Below are positions 1-9,266 of a stretch of DNA of 64,000 bases, piece after piece. The DNA is from Microlunatus sp964244285 (GTDB taxonomy: Bacteria; Actinomycetota; Actinomycetes; Propionibacteriales; Propionibacteriaceae): NCBI RefSeq assembly GCF_964244285.1, contig NZ_CAXTHT010000002.1, forward strand, positions 124,001 to 188,000, given 5' to 3'. Position 1 is the stretch's first letter. Each line of letters starts with the position of its first letter. The translations under genes were made by a program, and so were the position numbers. The notes beneath the pieces are model-generated. The model did not search any database. It was not told the DNA's origin and saw only the letters and a program-made list of their open reading frames with translations.

Positions 1-1
1 G

Positions 2-721
2 CCGGAGGCCTTCCAGGTGGTGGCGTCGCGGACGATGAGCGGCGCCGACGAGGCGGCGGCGACCCCACCGCTGCGGGTGTTCGTCTTCGACCTGCTGCAC
101 ATCGACGGCCGTGACCTGCTGGACGAGCCGCTCACGGCCCGGCTGACCGCGATGGAGCAGCTGCTGCCGGTGGAGCTGCTGGTGCCGCGCCGTCGCTGCG
201 ACACGACCGAGGAGGTGGCGTCCGCGTTCGCCGATGCGGTCGGTCGGGGCTTCGAGGGGATCGTGGTCAAGAACCTCGACGCCCCGTACGCGGCCGGGCG
301 CCGTGACGCGGCCTGGGTCAAGGTGAAGCCCCGACACACCTTCGACCTCGTGGTCACGGCCGCGGAGTGGGGGCACGGCCGCCGTCAGGGCTGGCTCTCC
401 AACCTGCACCTGGCGGCTCGGGACCCGACGGGCGGCGGGCTGGTGATGCTCGGCAAGACGTTCAAGGGCCTCACCGACGAGCTGCTCGGCTGGCAGACCG
501 AGCAGCTGCTGCGGCGGGAGGTCCGGCGGACCGCCGGCACCGTCTACGTGGAGCCGTCGTTGGTGGTCGAGATCGCCTGTGACGGGCTGCAGGCCTCGAC
601 CCGCTACCCCGGTGGGGTGGCGCTGCGCTTCGCCCGGGTGCTGCGCTACCGGGGCGACAAGGCCGCCGAGGAAGCCGACACCATCGAGACGGTTCGAGCG
701 CTCGCCGGCCCCTTGTTCTAG
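2..721 (+). CDS. ATP-dependent DNA ligase, C-terminal part (5' end outside window)
   Basis: The reading frame is open from the first bases, so the start lies upstream and only the last 239 residues are visible. It shows nucleotidyltransferase motif IIIa-like VFDLLHIDG (about visible residue 27), motif IV FEGIVVKN (about 84) and motif V AWVKVKP, followed by an OB-fold region. These are the hallmarks of ATP-dependent DNA ligases, which adenylate an active-site lysine (here upstream of the window) and seal nicks in DNA. It resembles the stand-alone LigB/LigC-type ligases of actinobacteria rather than the multi-domain LigD, since no polymerase or nuclease domain follows. The gene ends in a TAG that lies in a short tandem repeat. 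Confidence 0.9.
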   Translation, partial: PEAFQVVASRTMSGADEAAATPPLRVFVFDLLHIDGRDLLDEPLTARLTAMEQLLPVELLVPRRRCDTTEEVASAFADAVGRGFEGIVVKNLDAPYAAGRRDAAWVKVKPRHTFDLVVTAAEWGHGRRQGWLSNLHLAARDPTGGGLVMLGKTFKGLTDELLGWQTEQLLRREVRRTAGTVYVEPSLVVEIACDGLQASTRYPGGVALRFARVLRYRGDKAAEEADTIETVRALAGPLF

Positions 722-746
722 CCCCTTGTCCTAGCCCCTTGTCGTG
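707..746. repeat. Three short direct repeats at the ligase stop codon
   Basis: The 12-13 bp unit GCCCCTTGTYCTA occurs three times head to tail (about 708-720, 721-733 and a degenerate copy at 734-746). The first copy includes the ligase TAG stop codon, so slippage here would change only the non-coding tail. Confidence 0.7.
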
Positions 747-851
747 GCCCATGACGAAGGCCGGCCAGCGAAGTTCGCCCGCAGGGTCTACGGTTTGCCC
801 ACCGGCCCACGCGAGGGGTCGGAACGCGCTTCTCGACTCGGGAGTTCCTCA

Positions 852-3659
852 ATGGCCGTTCGTAAGTGGAGATTGCCGATCGCCGTGGCGTCGTTGACGC
901 TGGTGGCCGCGGCTCTGGTGCCGGCACCCGGGGCGGAGGCGAAACCTCCGGTGACGGCAACCGGCAAGACCAGCGTGCGTTCCGGACTCGGCAACGGCCT
1001 GGGACGGCTGGTCGCCCAGGCCGGCACCGCGTCGCGTCGGTCGGTCGCCCCGTCGATCGACCAGGAGAAGCTGACGATCCGGGACGCGAAGGGCCGCGTG
1101 CTGGTCGACCTCACCCCGCAGGCCGGGGTGGACCGGAAGGCCTACCGGCGCCAGGCCCAGGCACTGGGTCTCGTGGTGAAGGCCGTCGACGCCAAGCGGG
1201 GGACCCTCGAGGGCTTCGCCCCGCTGTCGGCGATGACCGCCCTGAACGCCCTGCGCAACACCGGGACGCTGGTCCAGGTGCTGAAGCCGAAGGTCGAGGT
1301 CGGCGCGGCGACCAGCCAGGGCGTCGCCTTCCAGCGGATCGACAAGCTGCTGGCCAAGGGGATCGACGGCCGCGGCGTCACCGTCGGCGTGCTGTCGGAC
1401 TCCTACGACCGCGCGACCACCACGGTGGCTGGCGACCCGCTGACCATCCACGCCGCCCAGGACGTCGCCTCCGGCGACCTGCCGGGCCCGGGCAACGCGA
1501 AGTACCCGCAGCCGGTGGTCGTCGTCGATGACTCCTCAGCCACCGGTGGTGAGGACGAGGGCCGGGGGATGCTGCAGATCATCCACGACGTCGCTCCGGC
1601 CGCGAAGCTGTGCTTCGCCACCGCCGACAACGGTCTGGTGGGCTTCGCCAACAACGTCCGTCGGCTCGCCGACAAGTCCGGCCCGTGCCGCGCCGACGTC
1701 ATCGTCGACGACGTCACCTACTTCGACGAGCCGATGTTCTCCGACTCGGTGCTCTCCGACGCCATCGACGACGTGGCCGCCCAGGGCGTGCACTACTTCT
1801 CCTCCGCCGGCAACAACCAGGACGCAGGTGCCTGGGCGTCCAACGCGCGGCTGCTCCCCGCGTCGACCGCCCTGCGCGGGACGAACCTCGACTTCTCCGA
1901 CGTCGACCCCGCGCTGTACGACGGAGGACTGCAGGACATGAAGACCGGCCCGGGCACCGACGTGGCCCAGACCGTGGCCATCGGCCCCGGCGGCGGGGTG
2001 GTGGACTTCCAGTGGGACGACCCGGTCGACGTCAACGGGGCCACCTACGGCACGCCGTACTTCACGGGCGCCGGGGAGATCACCGGCGCCAACCCCGCCC
2101 CCTCGTTGACTTTCAACGCCACGCCGGCCCAGGTCGGCCAGACGGTGCAGTTCACGACCGACGCGATCCCGAGCGGGACGACTGACCTGATCCTGTCGGT
2201 CACGGCCCCCGACGGCACCAACCTCGGCGTCATCGACACCGGCAGCTCGCCTGAGGTCCTCGTGACCAAGCTCAACCAGGCCGGTCCCTACACGATCACC
2301 GTGACCGGCTACGACGGCGCCACCGGCGACTTCACCGTCTCCGTCCGCCCGGTCCTGGCCCCCTCGAAGGTCACCACCGACTACAACGTGCTGCTCTTCG
2401 GGCTGGACGGTGCCTACCTCGGGTCCGTCGCCGACCTCAACACGCTCTCGGGACGGCCGTCGGAGGTCTTCGGGCTGCCCGACCTGCCCGGCGTGCAGAT
2501 GGTCATCTCGCGCTCGGGCACCGGGCCGGTGAAGGCCAAGCGGCTGCGGGCGACCATCGTGAACGCGGACGCCTACTTCACGGAGTACAGCAGCCCCACC
2601 GCCCCTTCGATCATCGGGCACCCGACCGCGAAGGGTGCGACGGCGGTCGCCGCGTACGACCCGTACCGCTCCTACCTGCCGGAGTCGTTCACCTCGGCGG
2701 GGGGCAGGCTGCCCGTGCTGTTCGACTCGGCCGGCAACCGGTACGCCACGGCGTCGATCCGTCAGGTCCCGCAGATCGCCAGCACCGACGGAGGCAACAC
2801 GACCTTCTTCGGTACCGACACCACCCTGGACCCGGACAGCCAGCCGAACTTCTTCGGCACCAGCGCAGCGGCTCCGCACGCCGCCGGGATCGCCGCGCTG
2901 GCCGTGCAGCGGACCAACCACAAGATCAGCCCCGCCGACCTGCGGCGGCAGCTGAAGCGGAGCACTTTCACCCACGACCTCGACCCCTCGGCGTCGCGGG
3001 GCAAGGCGAAGGGGTTGACCGTGACGGCCCGCGGTCCTCAGAGTCCTGAGAACGACGCCTTCCCGGGCTCGATGACGGACCCGAACTTCTTCACTGTGAG
3101 CTACCGCGGCAAGGTGGCGCTCAAGTCCGTGGTCTTCTACGGGGAGACGGCCAGCCCGACCGCCCTCGGCACGGGGACGAAGTCGGCCGGCATCGTCTTC
3201 GACCCGCGTCCGTTCGTCGACGTCTCCCCCTACCGCACGGTGGGGTTCCCGTTCACCGTGGGCTCGGTGGCCGGGGTGAAGAAGTCGGGGATCACGGCGT
3301 CCTACGCCAAGCCGGGCGGGACCTTCCCCGGGCAGTACCAGCACCTCAAGGTGTCGTTCAGCCAGCGGCTGAAGAAGGGTCAGTCGTTCACGTTCGGCAT
3401 CGACCGTGACTTCGCGGTCACCACCCGCCTGCAGTCCGACGAGGGCAACAGCGCCGACGAGCTCGGGGGTGCGGTCTTCATCCCCTCGGGCAAGGTCCAG
3501 CCCAAGGGCATGGTCTTCGTCGCGACCCGTGCCGACGGCACGACCTTCACCGGTGCGTTCCGGAACCGGCTCGGGACCGGGTTCTCAGCGGTCGACGGGT
3601 TCGGCCTGGTCAACGCCGAGGCCGCAATCCTCGGCCTCAAGGCCGGGCCCCGGACCTGA
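852..3659 (+). CDS. Secreted subtilisin-like (S8/S53-type) serine protease
   Basis: A predicted exported protein of 935 residues. I start it at the ATG at 852, preceded by GGGAG, because this gives a clean signal peptide (MAVRKWR, a hydrophobic stretch, then an AEA cleavage region). The catalytic serine is in GTSAAAPHAAG (Ser671), the oxyanion Asn in SSAGNN (Asn321) and the Asp in VLSDSYD (Asp183). At the place where subtilisins have HGTHVAG the sequence reads EGRGMLQIIHDVAP, with Glu236 aligned to the catalytic His. A Ser/Glu/Asp set is what the S53 sedolisins use, so the domain looks like the S53-like branch of the subtilase fold. An inserted PPC-like segment (about residues 420-500) and a long C-terminal domain follow. 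It is monocistronic and ends at a strong hairpin. The substrate is unknown. Confidence 0.85.
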   Translation: MAVRKWRLPIAVASLTLVAAALVPAPGAEAKPPVTATGKTSVRSGLGNGLGRLVAQAGTASRRSVAPSIDQEKLTIRDAKGRVLVDLTPQAGVDRKAYRRQAQALGLVVKAVDAKRGTLEGFAPLSAMTALNALRNTGTLVQVLKPKVEVGAATSQGVAFQRIDKLLAKGIDGRGVTVGVLSDSYDRATTTVAGDPLTIHAAQDVASGDLPGPGNAKYPQPVVVVDDSSATGGEDEGRGMLQIIHDVAPAAKLCFATADNGLVGFANNVRRLADKSGPCRADVIVDDVTYFDEPMFSDSVLSDAIDDVAAQGVHYFSSAGNNQDAGAWASNARLLPASTALRGTNLDFSDVDPALYDGGLQDMKTGPGTDVAQTVAIGPGGGVVDFQWDDPVDVNGATYGTPYFTGAGEITGANPAPSLTFNATPAQVGQTVQFTTDAIPSGTTDLILSVTAPDGTNLGVIDTGSSPEVLVTKLNQAGPYTITVTGYDGATGDFTVSVRPVLAPSKVTTDYNVLLFGLDGAYLGSVADLNTLSGRPSEVFGLPDLPGVQMVISRSGTGPVKAKRLRATIVNADAYFTEYSSPTAPSIIGHPTAKGATAVAAYDPYRSYLPESFTSAGGRLPVLFDSAGNRYATASIRQVPQIASTDGGNTTFFGTDTTLDPDSQPNFFGTSAAAPHAAGIAALAVQRTNHKISPADLRRQLKRSTFTHDLDPSASRGKAKGLTVTARGPQSPENDAFPGSMTDPNFFTVSYRGKVALKSVVFYGETASPTALGTGTKSAGIVFDPRPFVDVSPYRTVGFPFTVGSVAGVKKSGITASYAKPGGTFPGQYQHLKVSFSQRLKKGQSFTFGIDRDFAVTTRLQSDEGNSADELGGAVFIPSGKVQPKGMVFVATRADGTTFTGAFRNRLGTGFSAVDGFGLVNAEAAILGLKAGPRT

Positions 3660-3680
3660 CCGGGTCTGGTCGCCTCTGAG

Positions 3681-3738
3681 ACGACGACTGCGTCGCTCCC
3701 CATCCCGGTTCGGGGTGGCGGAGCGACGCAGTCGTCGT
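3681..3738. terminator. Long hairpin, bidirectional terminator
   Basis: Perfect 19-bp arms (3681-3699 and 3720-3738), with further G:T-containing pairing inside (3700-3718), lie between two convergent genes. There is no T tract, as is common in actinobacteria, so I infer termination in both directions from position and stem strength. Confidence 0.8.
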
Positions 3739-3754
3739 TCTCGGGGAGATCCGC

Positions 3755-4381
3755 TCAGAAGGGGGCGATCAGGCCGGCCGTCTGAGCTTTGGCCGCAGCG
3801 AAGCGCTGCTGCGCGTCGGCCCAGTTGACGACGTTCCACCACGCCTTGGCGTAGTCGGCCTTGACGTTCTTGTACTGCAGGTAGAACGCGTGCTCCCACA
3901 TGTCGAGCAGCAGGATCGGGATCTGGCCGAGCGGCAGGTTGCCCTGCTGGTCGAACAGCTGCACGACGTTGAGCCGGGACCCGAGGATGTCGTAGACCAG
4001 CATCGACCAGCCGGAGCCCTGGATGGCGTTCGCGTTGGCCTCGAACTGCGCCCGGAAGGCGTCGAAGCTGCCGAAGAACTCATCGATCGCCGCGCCGAGC
4101 TCGCCGTCCGGCTTGTCCCCGCCGTCGGGGGACAGGTTCGGCCAGAACACCGAGTGGTTGATGTGGCCGCCCAGGTGGAAGGCGAGGTCCTTCTCGAGCT
4201 TGTTGATGTTGCCGAACGAGCTGGCCGTCCGGGCCTCGGCCAGCTGCTCGAGCGCGGTGTTCACGCCCTTGACGTAGGTGGCGTGGTGCTTGTCGTGGTG
4301 CAGCTCCATGATCTGCCCCGAGATGTGGGGCTCCAGGGCGGCGTAGTCGTACGGGAGGTCGGGCAGGGTGTAGTCAGCCAT
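3755..4381 (-). CDS. sodA: Superoxide dismutase [Mn/Fe]
   Basis: This 208-residue enzyme disproportionates superoxide to oxygen and hydrogen peroxide in the cytoplasm, and has the usual family length. The four metal ligands are visible: His28 in ELHHDKHH, His76 in GGHINHS, and Asp160 and His164 in LLLDMWEHAFYLQY. The Gly before HINH and the Gln in DQQGN fit the Mn-type pattern better than Fe-type, but cambialism cannot be excluded. The ATG start has an AGGGA ribosome site. The gene stands alone, convergent with the protease and divergent from an ABC exporter. Confidence 0.96.
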   Translation of the reverse strand: MADYTLPDLPYDYAALEPHISGQIMELHHDKHHATYVKGVNTALEQLAEARTASSFGNINKLEKDLAFHLGGHINHSVFWPNLSPDGGDKPDGELGAAIDEFFGSFDAFRAQFEANANAIQGSGWSMLVYDILGSRLNVVQLFDQQGNLPLGQIPILLLDMWEHAFYLQYKNVKADYAKAWWNVVNWADAQQRFAAAKAQTAGLIAPF

Positions 4382-4528
4382 GGGTGTCCCTTCGTCTTCT
4401 GACGCGGCGTCGGCCGCTCTCGTCCAGCCACGCTACGCCGACCGGCCCCGCCCCGGACCGGCGGCCTGCCTCGGCGGCGGCGTGATCGCGCCGTCACGAA
4501 CCGTCCCGTCGGATGTTTCACTTGGCTG

Positions 4529-5299
4529 GTGACGTCGGCGTTGTCGTTGGTCGGGTTGACCAAGTCGTTCGGGCCCAAGCGCGCGGTCGACGGGCTGGAC
4601 CTGGAGGTCCGGCGGGGCTGCCTCTTCGGCCTGGTCGGACCGAACGGCGCGGGCAAGACCACCACGCTCTCGATGGCCACCGGTCTGCTGCGCCCGGACG
4701 CTGGGACGGCCCGGGTGCTCGACCACGACGTCTGGTCCGACCCGGCCGGCGCGAAGGCCCTGATGGGGGTGCTGCCGGACGGGCTGCGGCTCTTCGACCG
4801 GCTGAGCGGCGGTGAGCTGCTGCACTACGTCGGTCGGCTGCGCCGGGTGCCGCCGGAGGCGATCGAGCACCGTTCGGCCGAGCTGCTGGAGGCGCTCGGC
4901 CTCCGCGAGGACCGGGACACGCTGGTGGTCGAGTACTCCGCGGGCATGACGAAGAAGATCGGGCTCGCCTGTGCGCTGATCCACGCGCCGAGGCTGCTGG
5001 TGCTGGACGAGCCGTTCGAGGCCGTCGACCCCGTCTCGGGCGAGGGCATCCGCTCGATCCTGCGTGGCTACACCCGCGACGGCGGCACGGTGGTGCTCTC
5101 CAGCCACGTGATGGAGCTGGTCGAGAGTCTCTGCGACGAGCTCGCGGTGGTCGCGGCCGGTCGCGTGCTCGCCGCCGGCACCACCGACGACGTCCGGGCC
5201 GGGTCCACGCTCCAGCAGCGCTTCCTCGACCTGGTCGGCTTCCACGCGGCGACCGAGGGAGGGCTGTCGTGGTTGCGCTCCTCGTCCGGCTCAAGCTGA
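4529..5299 (+). CDS. ABC transporter ATP-binding protein (ABC-2 exporter type)
   Basis: A 256-residue ATPase with Walker A GPNGAGKTT (residues 37-45), a signature of the unusual form YSAGM, Walker B LLVLDEPFEAVD and an H-loop in SSHVM. The family energises export through a partner permease. The start is a GTG. The 3' end overlaps the permease gene by 31 bases, which implies translational coupling. The substrate cannot be read from the sequence. Such pairs often handle lipids, drugs or peptides. Confidence 0.9.
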   Translation: MTSALSLVGLTKSFGPKRAVDGLDLEVRRGCLFGLVGPNGAGKTTTLSMATGLLRPDAGTARVLDHDVWSDPAGAKALMGVLPDGLRLFDRLSGGELLHYVGRLRRVPPEAIEHRSAELLEALGLREDRDTLVVEYSAGMTKKIGLACALIHAPRLLVLDEPFEAVDPVSGEGIRSILRGYTRDGGTVVLSSHVMELVESLCDELAVVAAGRVLAAGTTDDVRAGSTLQQRFLDLVGFHAATEGGLSWLRSSSGSS

Positions 5300-6858
5300 C
5301 CCTGCTGCGCAACAGCCTGCGACGCAGTGTCTGGCGGACGATCGGTCTGGTGCTGGCGGCCCTGTACGGGGTCGGCATCGTGGTGGCGGCGCTGGCCGGG
5401 ATGGTCGGCCTGCGCTACACCTCGACGGCGCTGACCGCGGACGTCACGGTCGTCGCGTTCAGCGGGCTCTCCTTCGGCTGGCTCGTGCTGTCCCTGCTGG
5501 TGTTCGGGGTCGACGAGACGGTCGACCCGGCCAAGTTCGCGCTGCTGCCGGTCCGGGCGCGCGACCTGCTGCCGGGGCTGCTCGTGGCCGCGCTGGTCGG
5601 CGTGCCCGGCGTGGCCTCCGTGCTGGTGGGCCTCGGCCTGGTCCTCGCCTGGGGCCGCGGCGTGCTGCTGGTCGCGGCGGCGCTCGTCGCGGTCGTCCTC
5701 GGCGTGCCGACCTGCGTGCTGCTGGCCCGGACGGCGACCTCGGCGTTCGCTGCCAGTCTCTCCTCCCGCCGCTTCCGCGACCTGGCCTTCGTAGCGTTCG
5801 CCCTGGTCGGCGCGGTGTTCGCGCTCGGTGGGCAGGCCGTCGGGCGGCTGGCCGGCCTCGGCCCCGAACGGCTGCGTGGTGCCCTGGCCACGGCCGCGAC
5901 GGTCGCAGCCTGGACGCCCTTCGGCTGGGCCTGGGCGATCCCGGCGGACGTCTCCCGGTCCCGCTGGTGGACGGCCGGGACCCACCTGGTGCTCGCCGTG
6001 GCCCTGGTGGCGGTCCTCGCGCTGGCCTGGGCGTACTTCCTCGGCCGCCGGCTGGTCGAGCCCACCCAGGGCGAAGGGTCGGCAAGCCGGGTTCGCCGGC
6101 ACGGCTGGGCCGAACGGCTGTACCCCCAGACGCCGGCCGGCGGCGTCGCGCTGCGCACGTTGCGCTACTGGCGTCGCGACCCGCGCTACCTGGCGGCGCT
6201 CGCCGGCTTCCTGATGGCGCCGGTGGTCATCGTGGTGGTGACGCGGTCGCAGGAGTCCGGAGGCGCGGGCGTCGCCGTGCTGGCGCCGAGCCTGCTCGCA
6301 CTGTTCATCGGCACCGGGGTCGCGGCCGACCTGTCCTACGACGGCAGCGCCGTCTGGACCCACGTGACCGCCGGGCTGGACGGGGCGTCCGACCGGCTCG
6401 GGCGAACGCTGTCCGCGCTCACCGTCTACGTCCCCGTACTGGTGGTGCTGGAGGGAGTGGCGCTGGCGGTGACCGGCGGCTGGTCCCTGCTGCCGGCGTC
6501 GGTGGCGCTGATGGCCGCCCTGGGTCTCGGCGGCCTGGGGGTCGGGTGCCTGGTCGGAACCCTCTGGCAGTGGCCGGCGCCGGAGCCGGGCGCCAGCCTG
6601 TTCGCCAAGGGGGGCGGGGGTGGGCTGCCGGCCCTGCTGTCGTTCTCGGTCACCACGAGCGCCGCCGTGCTCGTCGCGCTCCCGACGGTCGCGTTGGTGG
6701 TCGGGTCGTTCTGGGTGCCCTGGCTCGGCTGGATCGCGGTCCCCGTGGGCTTGGCGAACGGGCTGGTCGTCCTGTGGCAGGGGGTGGTCCGGGGCGGCCG
6801 GATGCTGGACCGGCGCTGGCCCGAGGTCATGCGGGCGGTGTCGGAGCGCGCGGGGTAG
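5269..6858 (+). CDS. ABC exporter permease, multi-pass membrane protein
   Basis: This 529-residue membrane protein starts at a GTG behind a GAGGGAGGG site inside the preceding ATPase gene. It has about ten to twelve hydrophobic segments rich in Val, Leu and Ala, including groups at residues 25-50, 60-90, 100-160, 175-195, 235-260 and several after 300. A charged cytoplasmic stretch lies near residues 268-300. It is the obvious membrane partner of the overlapping ATPase. The general shape fits the large ABC-2-like permeases of actinobacteria. The substrate is unknown. Confidence 0.85.
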   Translation: MVALLVRLKLTLLRNSLRRSVWRTIGLVLAALYGVGIVVAALAGMVGLRYTSTALTADVTVVAFSGLSFGWLVLSLLVFGVDETVDPAKFALLPVRARDLLPGLLVAALVGVPGVASVLVGLGLVLAWGRGVLLVAAALVAVVLGVPTCVLLARTATSAFAASLSSRRFRDLAFVAFALVGAVFALGGQAVGRLAGLGPERLRGALATAATVAAWTPFGWAWAIPADVSRSRWWTAGTHLVLAVALVAVLALAWAYFLGRRLVEPTQGEGSASRVRRHGWAERLYPQTPAGGVALRTLRYWRRDPRYLAALAGFLMAPVVIVVVTRSQESGGAGVAVLAPSLLALFIGTGVAADLSYDGSAVWTHVTAGLDGASDRLGRTLSALTVYVPVLVVLEGVALAVTGGWSLLPASVALMAALGLGGLGVGCLVGTLWQWPAPEPGASLFAKGGGGGLPALLSFSVTTSAAVLVALPTVALVVGSFWVPWLGWIAVPVGLANGLVVLWQGVVRGGRMLDRRWPEVMRAVSERAG

Positions 6859-6880
6859 CCCCGGTGGGGGAAGCCGCCGG

Positions 6881-7630
6881 TCAGGAGGTGGGACCCTCCT
6901 CGACCGGGGGCCGAAGCAGGGTCGAGGCGGCGTCGACCAGCGACTGCTGCTGCTGACCGGCGAGGTCGGACAGGCTCGCCAGAGCCGCCCGTGGCGGCAG
7001 TCCGTCCCGCTCGGCCAACAGGGTGACGGCAGCCGACACCGCAGCCTTGGCCTCGAGGGTCTCGCGCATCTCGGTGGCCAGGTGGTCGAGGTTGCGGCTG
7101 GCCTGAGCGCTGCGGATGGCCGCGGCGACCGGCAGGGCGAATCGCTCGCCGTTGGTCGCGTCCAGCTCGAGGAAGCCGTCGCCGCGGAGGGCGTAGATGT
7201 TGATGGAGCCGATGACCTCGGTGCGCACCCGCAGCGGGAGCGACAGCATGCTGCCGATCCCCAGCTGCTGGACGGCCGGAGCGAAGTGGGGCCAGCGGTC
7301 CTCGTGCTCGCGGAAGGAGCCGGTCCGGATGGCCCGCGCCTCGGCCACCGCCGAGAGGCAGGGACCCTCGTCGAGCCCGTACTGGATGGCGTCAGCCTCG
7401 TCCACCAGTTTCGAGGACCCTACCCGGAGCACGACCTCGTCACCCCGCATCAACGCGACGCCCGCACCGTCGGCGCCGGGCAGGCTGTGCGTCACGAGCT
7501 CGGCCACCTCGACGAGGCCCTCGGTGAGGTCCTCCGATCCGGCCATCATCACGGCGACGGAGTCATAGACCGCGTCCAGCAGGGGATCGGGCGGTTCCGG
7601 CCCGTCGTAGTACGGCCGCGATGCGGACAT
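6881..7630 (-). CDS. GAF domain protein with ANTAR-like C-terminus
   Basis: A 249-residue cytoplasmic protein. I start it at the ATG at 7630, with AAAGGGCG upstream, since the longer frame adds only low-complexity residues. Residues about 20-165 form a GAF domain, with the typical DEGPCLSAV and GSMLSLPLRV segments. The last 70 residues are helical and laid out like an ANTAR RNA-binding domain, with a leading coiled-coil and a final ASLSDLAGQ-like helix. The usual conserved Ala-Lys-Gly core is degraded, so antitermination activity is uncertain. GAF-ANTAR proteins usually sense a small molecule or stress signal. The gene is convergent with the ABC permease. Confidence 0.75.
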   Translation of the reverse strand: MSASRPYYDGPEPPDPLLDAVYDSVAVMMAGSEDLTEGLVEVAELVTHSLPGADGAGVALMRGDEVVLRVGSSKLVDEADAIQYGLDEGPCLSAVAEARAIRTGSFREHEDRWPHFAPAVQQLGIGSMLSLPLRVRTEVIGSINIYALRGDGFLELDATNGERFALPVAAAIRSAQASRNLDHLATEMRETLEAKAAVSAAVTLLAERDGLPPRAALASLSDLAGQQQQSLVDAASTLLRPPVEEGPTS

Positions 7631-7806
7631 GGAAGCACCGACGCCCTTTCTCGTACCACCAGCAGGAGCCGCCGCCCCCAGCCGGGCCGCAGGGCACCTC
7701 GGTGACCGCCCGCAGCTCCCCCGGGCCGCGACGACACCTGGTCCGTCCCGACGACACTTCACGGTACTCCCGCCAGCCCTCGGCGCGAAGAGGCGGAGAG
7801 CGCAAT

Positions 7807-8409
7807 TCACCGACGCGCGAGCAGAACCCGGAATCCCTTGTCGGAGGCGACGCGGTCGCAGCCGTACCCCTGCTCGGTCAGCCAGCGCTGCAGGGTGTCC
7901 GCCCCGAGGTTCTTGCTCACCACCAGGCGGGCCTCGCCGTCCGGGGTCAGCCGGGGGAGCCAGCGCAGCAGCAGCTCGTGCAGCGCCTGCTTGCCCACCC
8001 GGATCGGCGGGTTCGACCAGATGGCGTCGTAGCGGACGTCCCGCGCCACCTCCTCAGGAGTCAGCACCCGGACCCGGTCGGCGACCCCGAGAGCGGCGGC
8101 GTTGTCCCGGCACAGGGTCAGGGCCCGCTCGTTCACGTCGACGGCGTCCACCCGGGCTCCCGGACAGTGCACGGCCAGCGCGAGCGCGATCGGGCCGTAG
8201 CCGCAGCCGAGGTCGAGGATGCGCGGCGAGCCGGTGGGCGGCTCGGACTCCCGGAGCAGGACGGCGGTGCCGCGGTCGAGGCCGTCGCCGGCGAACACCC
8301 CGTTGGCGGTGGTCAGCGCCAACGGCGCGCCCCAGACCTGGGCGGTGATGCTTCGGCGCTGCTCGGGCGAGGAGGGCGAGACGCTGAAGTAGTGCGACGG
8401 CTCGCTCAC
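7807..8409 (-). CDS. RsmC-like class I SAM-dependent methyltransferase
   Basis: The protein has 200 residues. SAM motif I reads ILDLGCGYGPIAL, followed by the acidic VDAVDVNERAL, and the catalytic SNPPIR motif matches the NPP(F/Y/I) of N2-guanine RNA methyltransferases such as RsmC. It therefore probably methylates guanine in 16S rRNA, though it is shorter than the two-domain E. coli RsmC and matches the single-domain form. The GTG start overlaps the truA stop as GTGA, and the gene closes an RNA-modification operon (trmB-truA-this gene). The exact target position cannot be assigned here. Confidence 0.82.
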   Translation of the reverse strand: MSEPSHYFSVSPSSPEQRRSITAQVWGAPLALTTANGVFAGDGLDRGTAVLLRESEPPTGSPRILDLGCGYGPIALALAVHCPGARVDAVDVNERALTLCRDNAAALGVADRVRVLTPEEVARDVRYDAIWSNPPIRVGKQALHELLLRWLPRLTPDGEARLVVSKNLGADTLQRWLTEQGYGCDRVASDKGFRVLLARR

Positions 8410-9266
8410 GAGGGGCTCGGCTCGCGAACGGTCCGGGCCTCGCGGCTGCGCGTCAGCAGCTGGTCGTCCGGCGGGTAGCCGACCTCCTCCAGGGTCAGCC
8501 CGTGAGCGGGCATCACCTGCACGTCGGAGGCGCGTGCGGCCGTGGCGGTGACCCGCTCGAGCCAGGCGAGGTCGCGCTGCCCGGAGCCCACGCTGATGAG
8601 CGCGCCCACCAGGGAGCGGACCATGGAGTGGCAGAACGCGTCCGCCCGGACCGTCAGCTCGAGCACCCCGGCCGACGGCCCGTGGACGACCCGTCGGGCG
8701 TGCAGCTCGAGCAGGGTACGGATCGAGGTGGCGCCTTCCCGCCGCTTGCAGAAGGCGCCGAAGTCGCGCAGCCCGAGCAGCACCGGGGCGGCGGCCGCCA
8801 GCCGGTCCAGGTCCAGCGCGACCGGGACGGCGACCACCTGGTGCCGCAGCAGCGGCTCGAGCGGGGTGCCGGCGTCGGCGAGGCGGTAGACGTAGCGGCG
8901 CCAGACGGCGGCGAACCGGGCGTCGAAGCCCGGCGGGGCGGGCCGGACCGCGCGGACCAGCAGGTCGCCGGGCAGCACCCGGGCCAGCCGTCGCTGCAGG
9001 ACCGCGCCGTCGCCGAGGGCGTCCGCGGGCAGGTCGACGTGGGCGACCTGGCCGCGAGCGTGCACCCCGGTGTCCGTCCGGCCCGCGCAGACCAGGGTGG
9101 CCGGGGTGCCCAGCCGCAGGATCTGGGTCACCCACGTCTCGAGCTCGCCCTGCACCGTACGGAGATCGGGCTGCCGCGCCCAGCCGGAGAAGCCCGCACC
9201 GTCGTAGGAGATGTCCAGTCGCCAGCGGGAGGTGGAGACCGGATCAACTGACTGAACCTCACTCAC
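8406..9266 (-). CDS. truA: tRNA pseudouridine synthase A
   Basis: This 286-residue enzyme converts uridines 38-40 of the tRNA anticodon arm to pseudouridine. The catalytic aspartate lies in CAGRTDTGVHARGQ (Asp65), and the ISYDGAGFSGW start and the FCHSMVRSLVGAL segment are family hallmarks. The chosen GTG start at 9266 overlaps the end of trmB by 8 bases, and its stop overlaps the next start, so the three genes are coupled. In many actinobacteria truA sits next to rplM. Here the two lie about 18 kb apart. Confidence 0.93.
   Translation of the reverse strand: MSEVQSVDPVSTSRWRLDISYDGAGFSGWARQPDLRTVQGELETWVTQILRLGTPATLVCAGRTDTGVHARGQVAHVDLPADALGDGAVLQRRLARVLPGDLLVRAVRPAPPGFDARFAAVWRRYVYRLADAGTPLEPLLRHQVVAVPVALDLDRLAAAAPVLLGLRDFGAFCKRREGATSIRTLLELHARRVVHGPSAGVLELTVRADAFCHSMVRSLVGALISVGSGQRDLAWLERVTATAARASDVQVMPAHGLTLEEVGYPPDDQLLTRSREARTVREPSPS

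Noticed and set aside
1536..3344. Long minus-strand frame inside the S8/S53 protease gene
   Set aside because: It mirrors the codon pattern of the protease, has no ribosome site and no recognisable domain.
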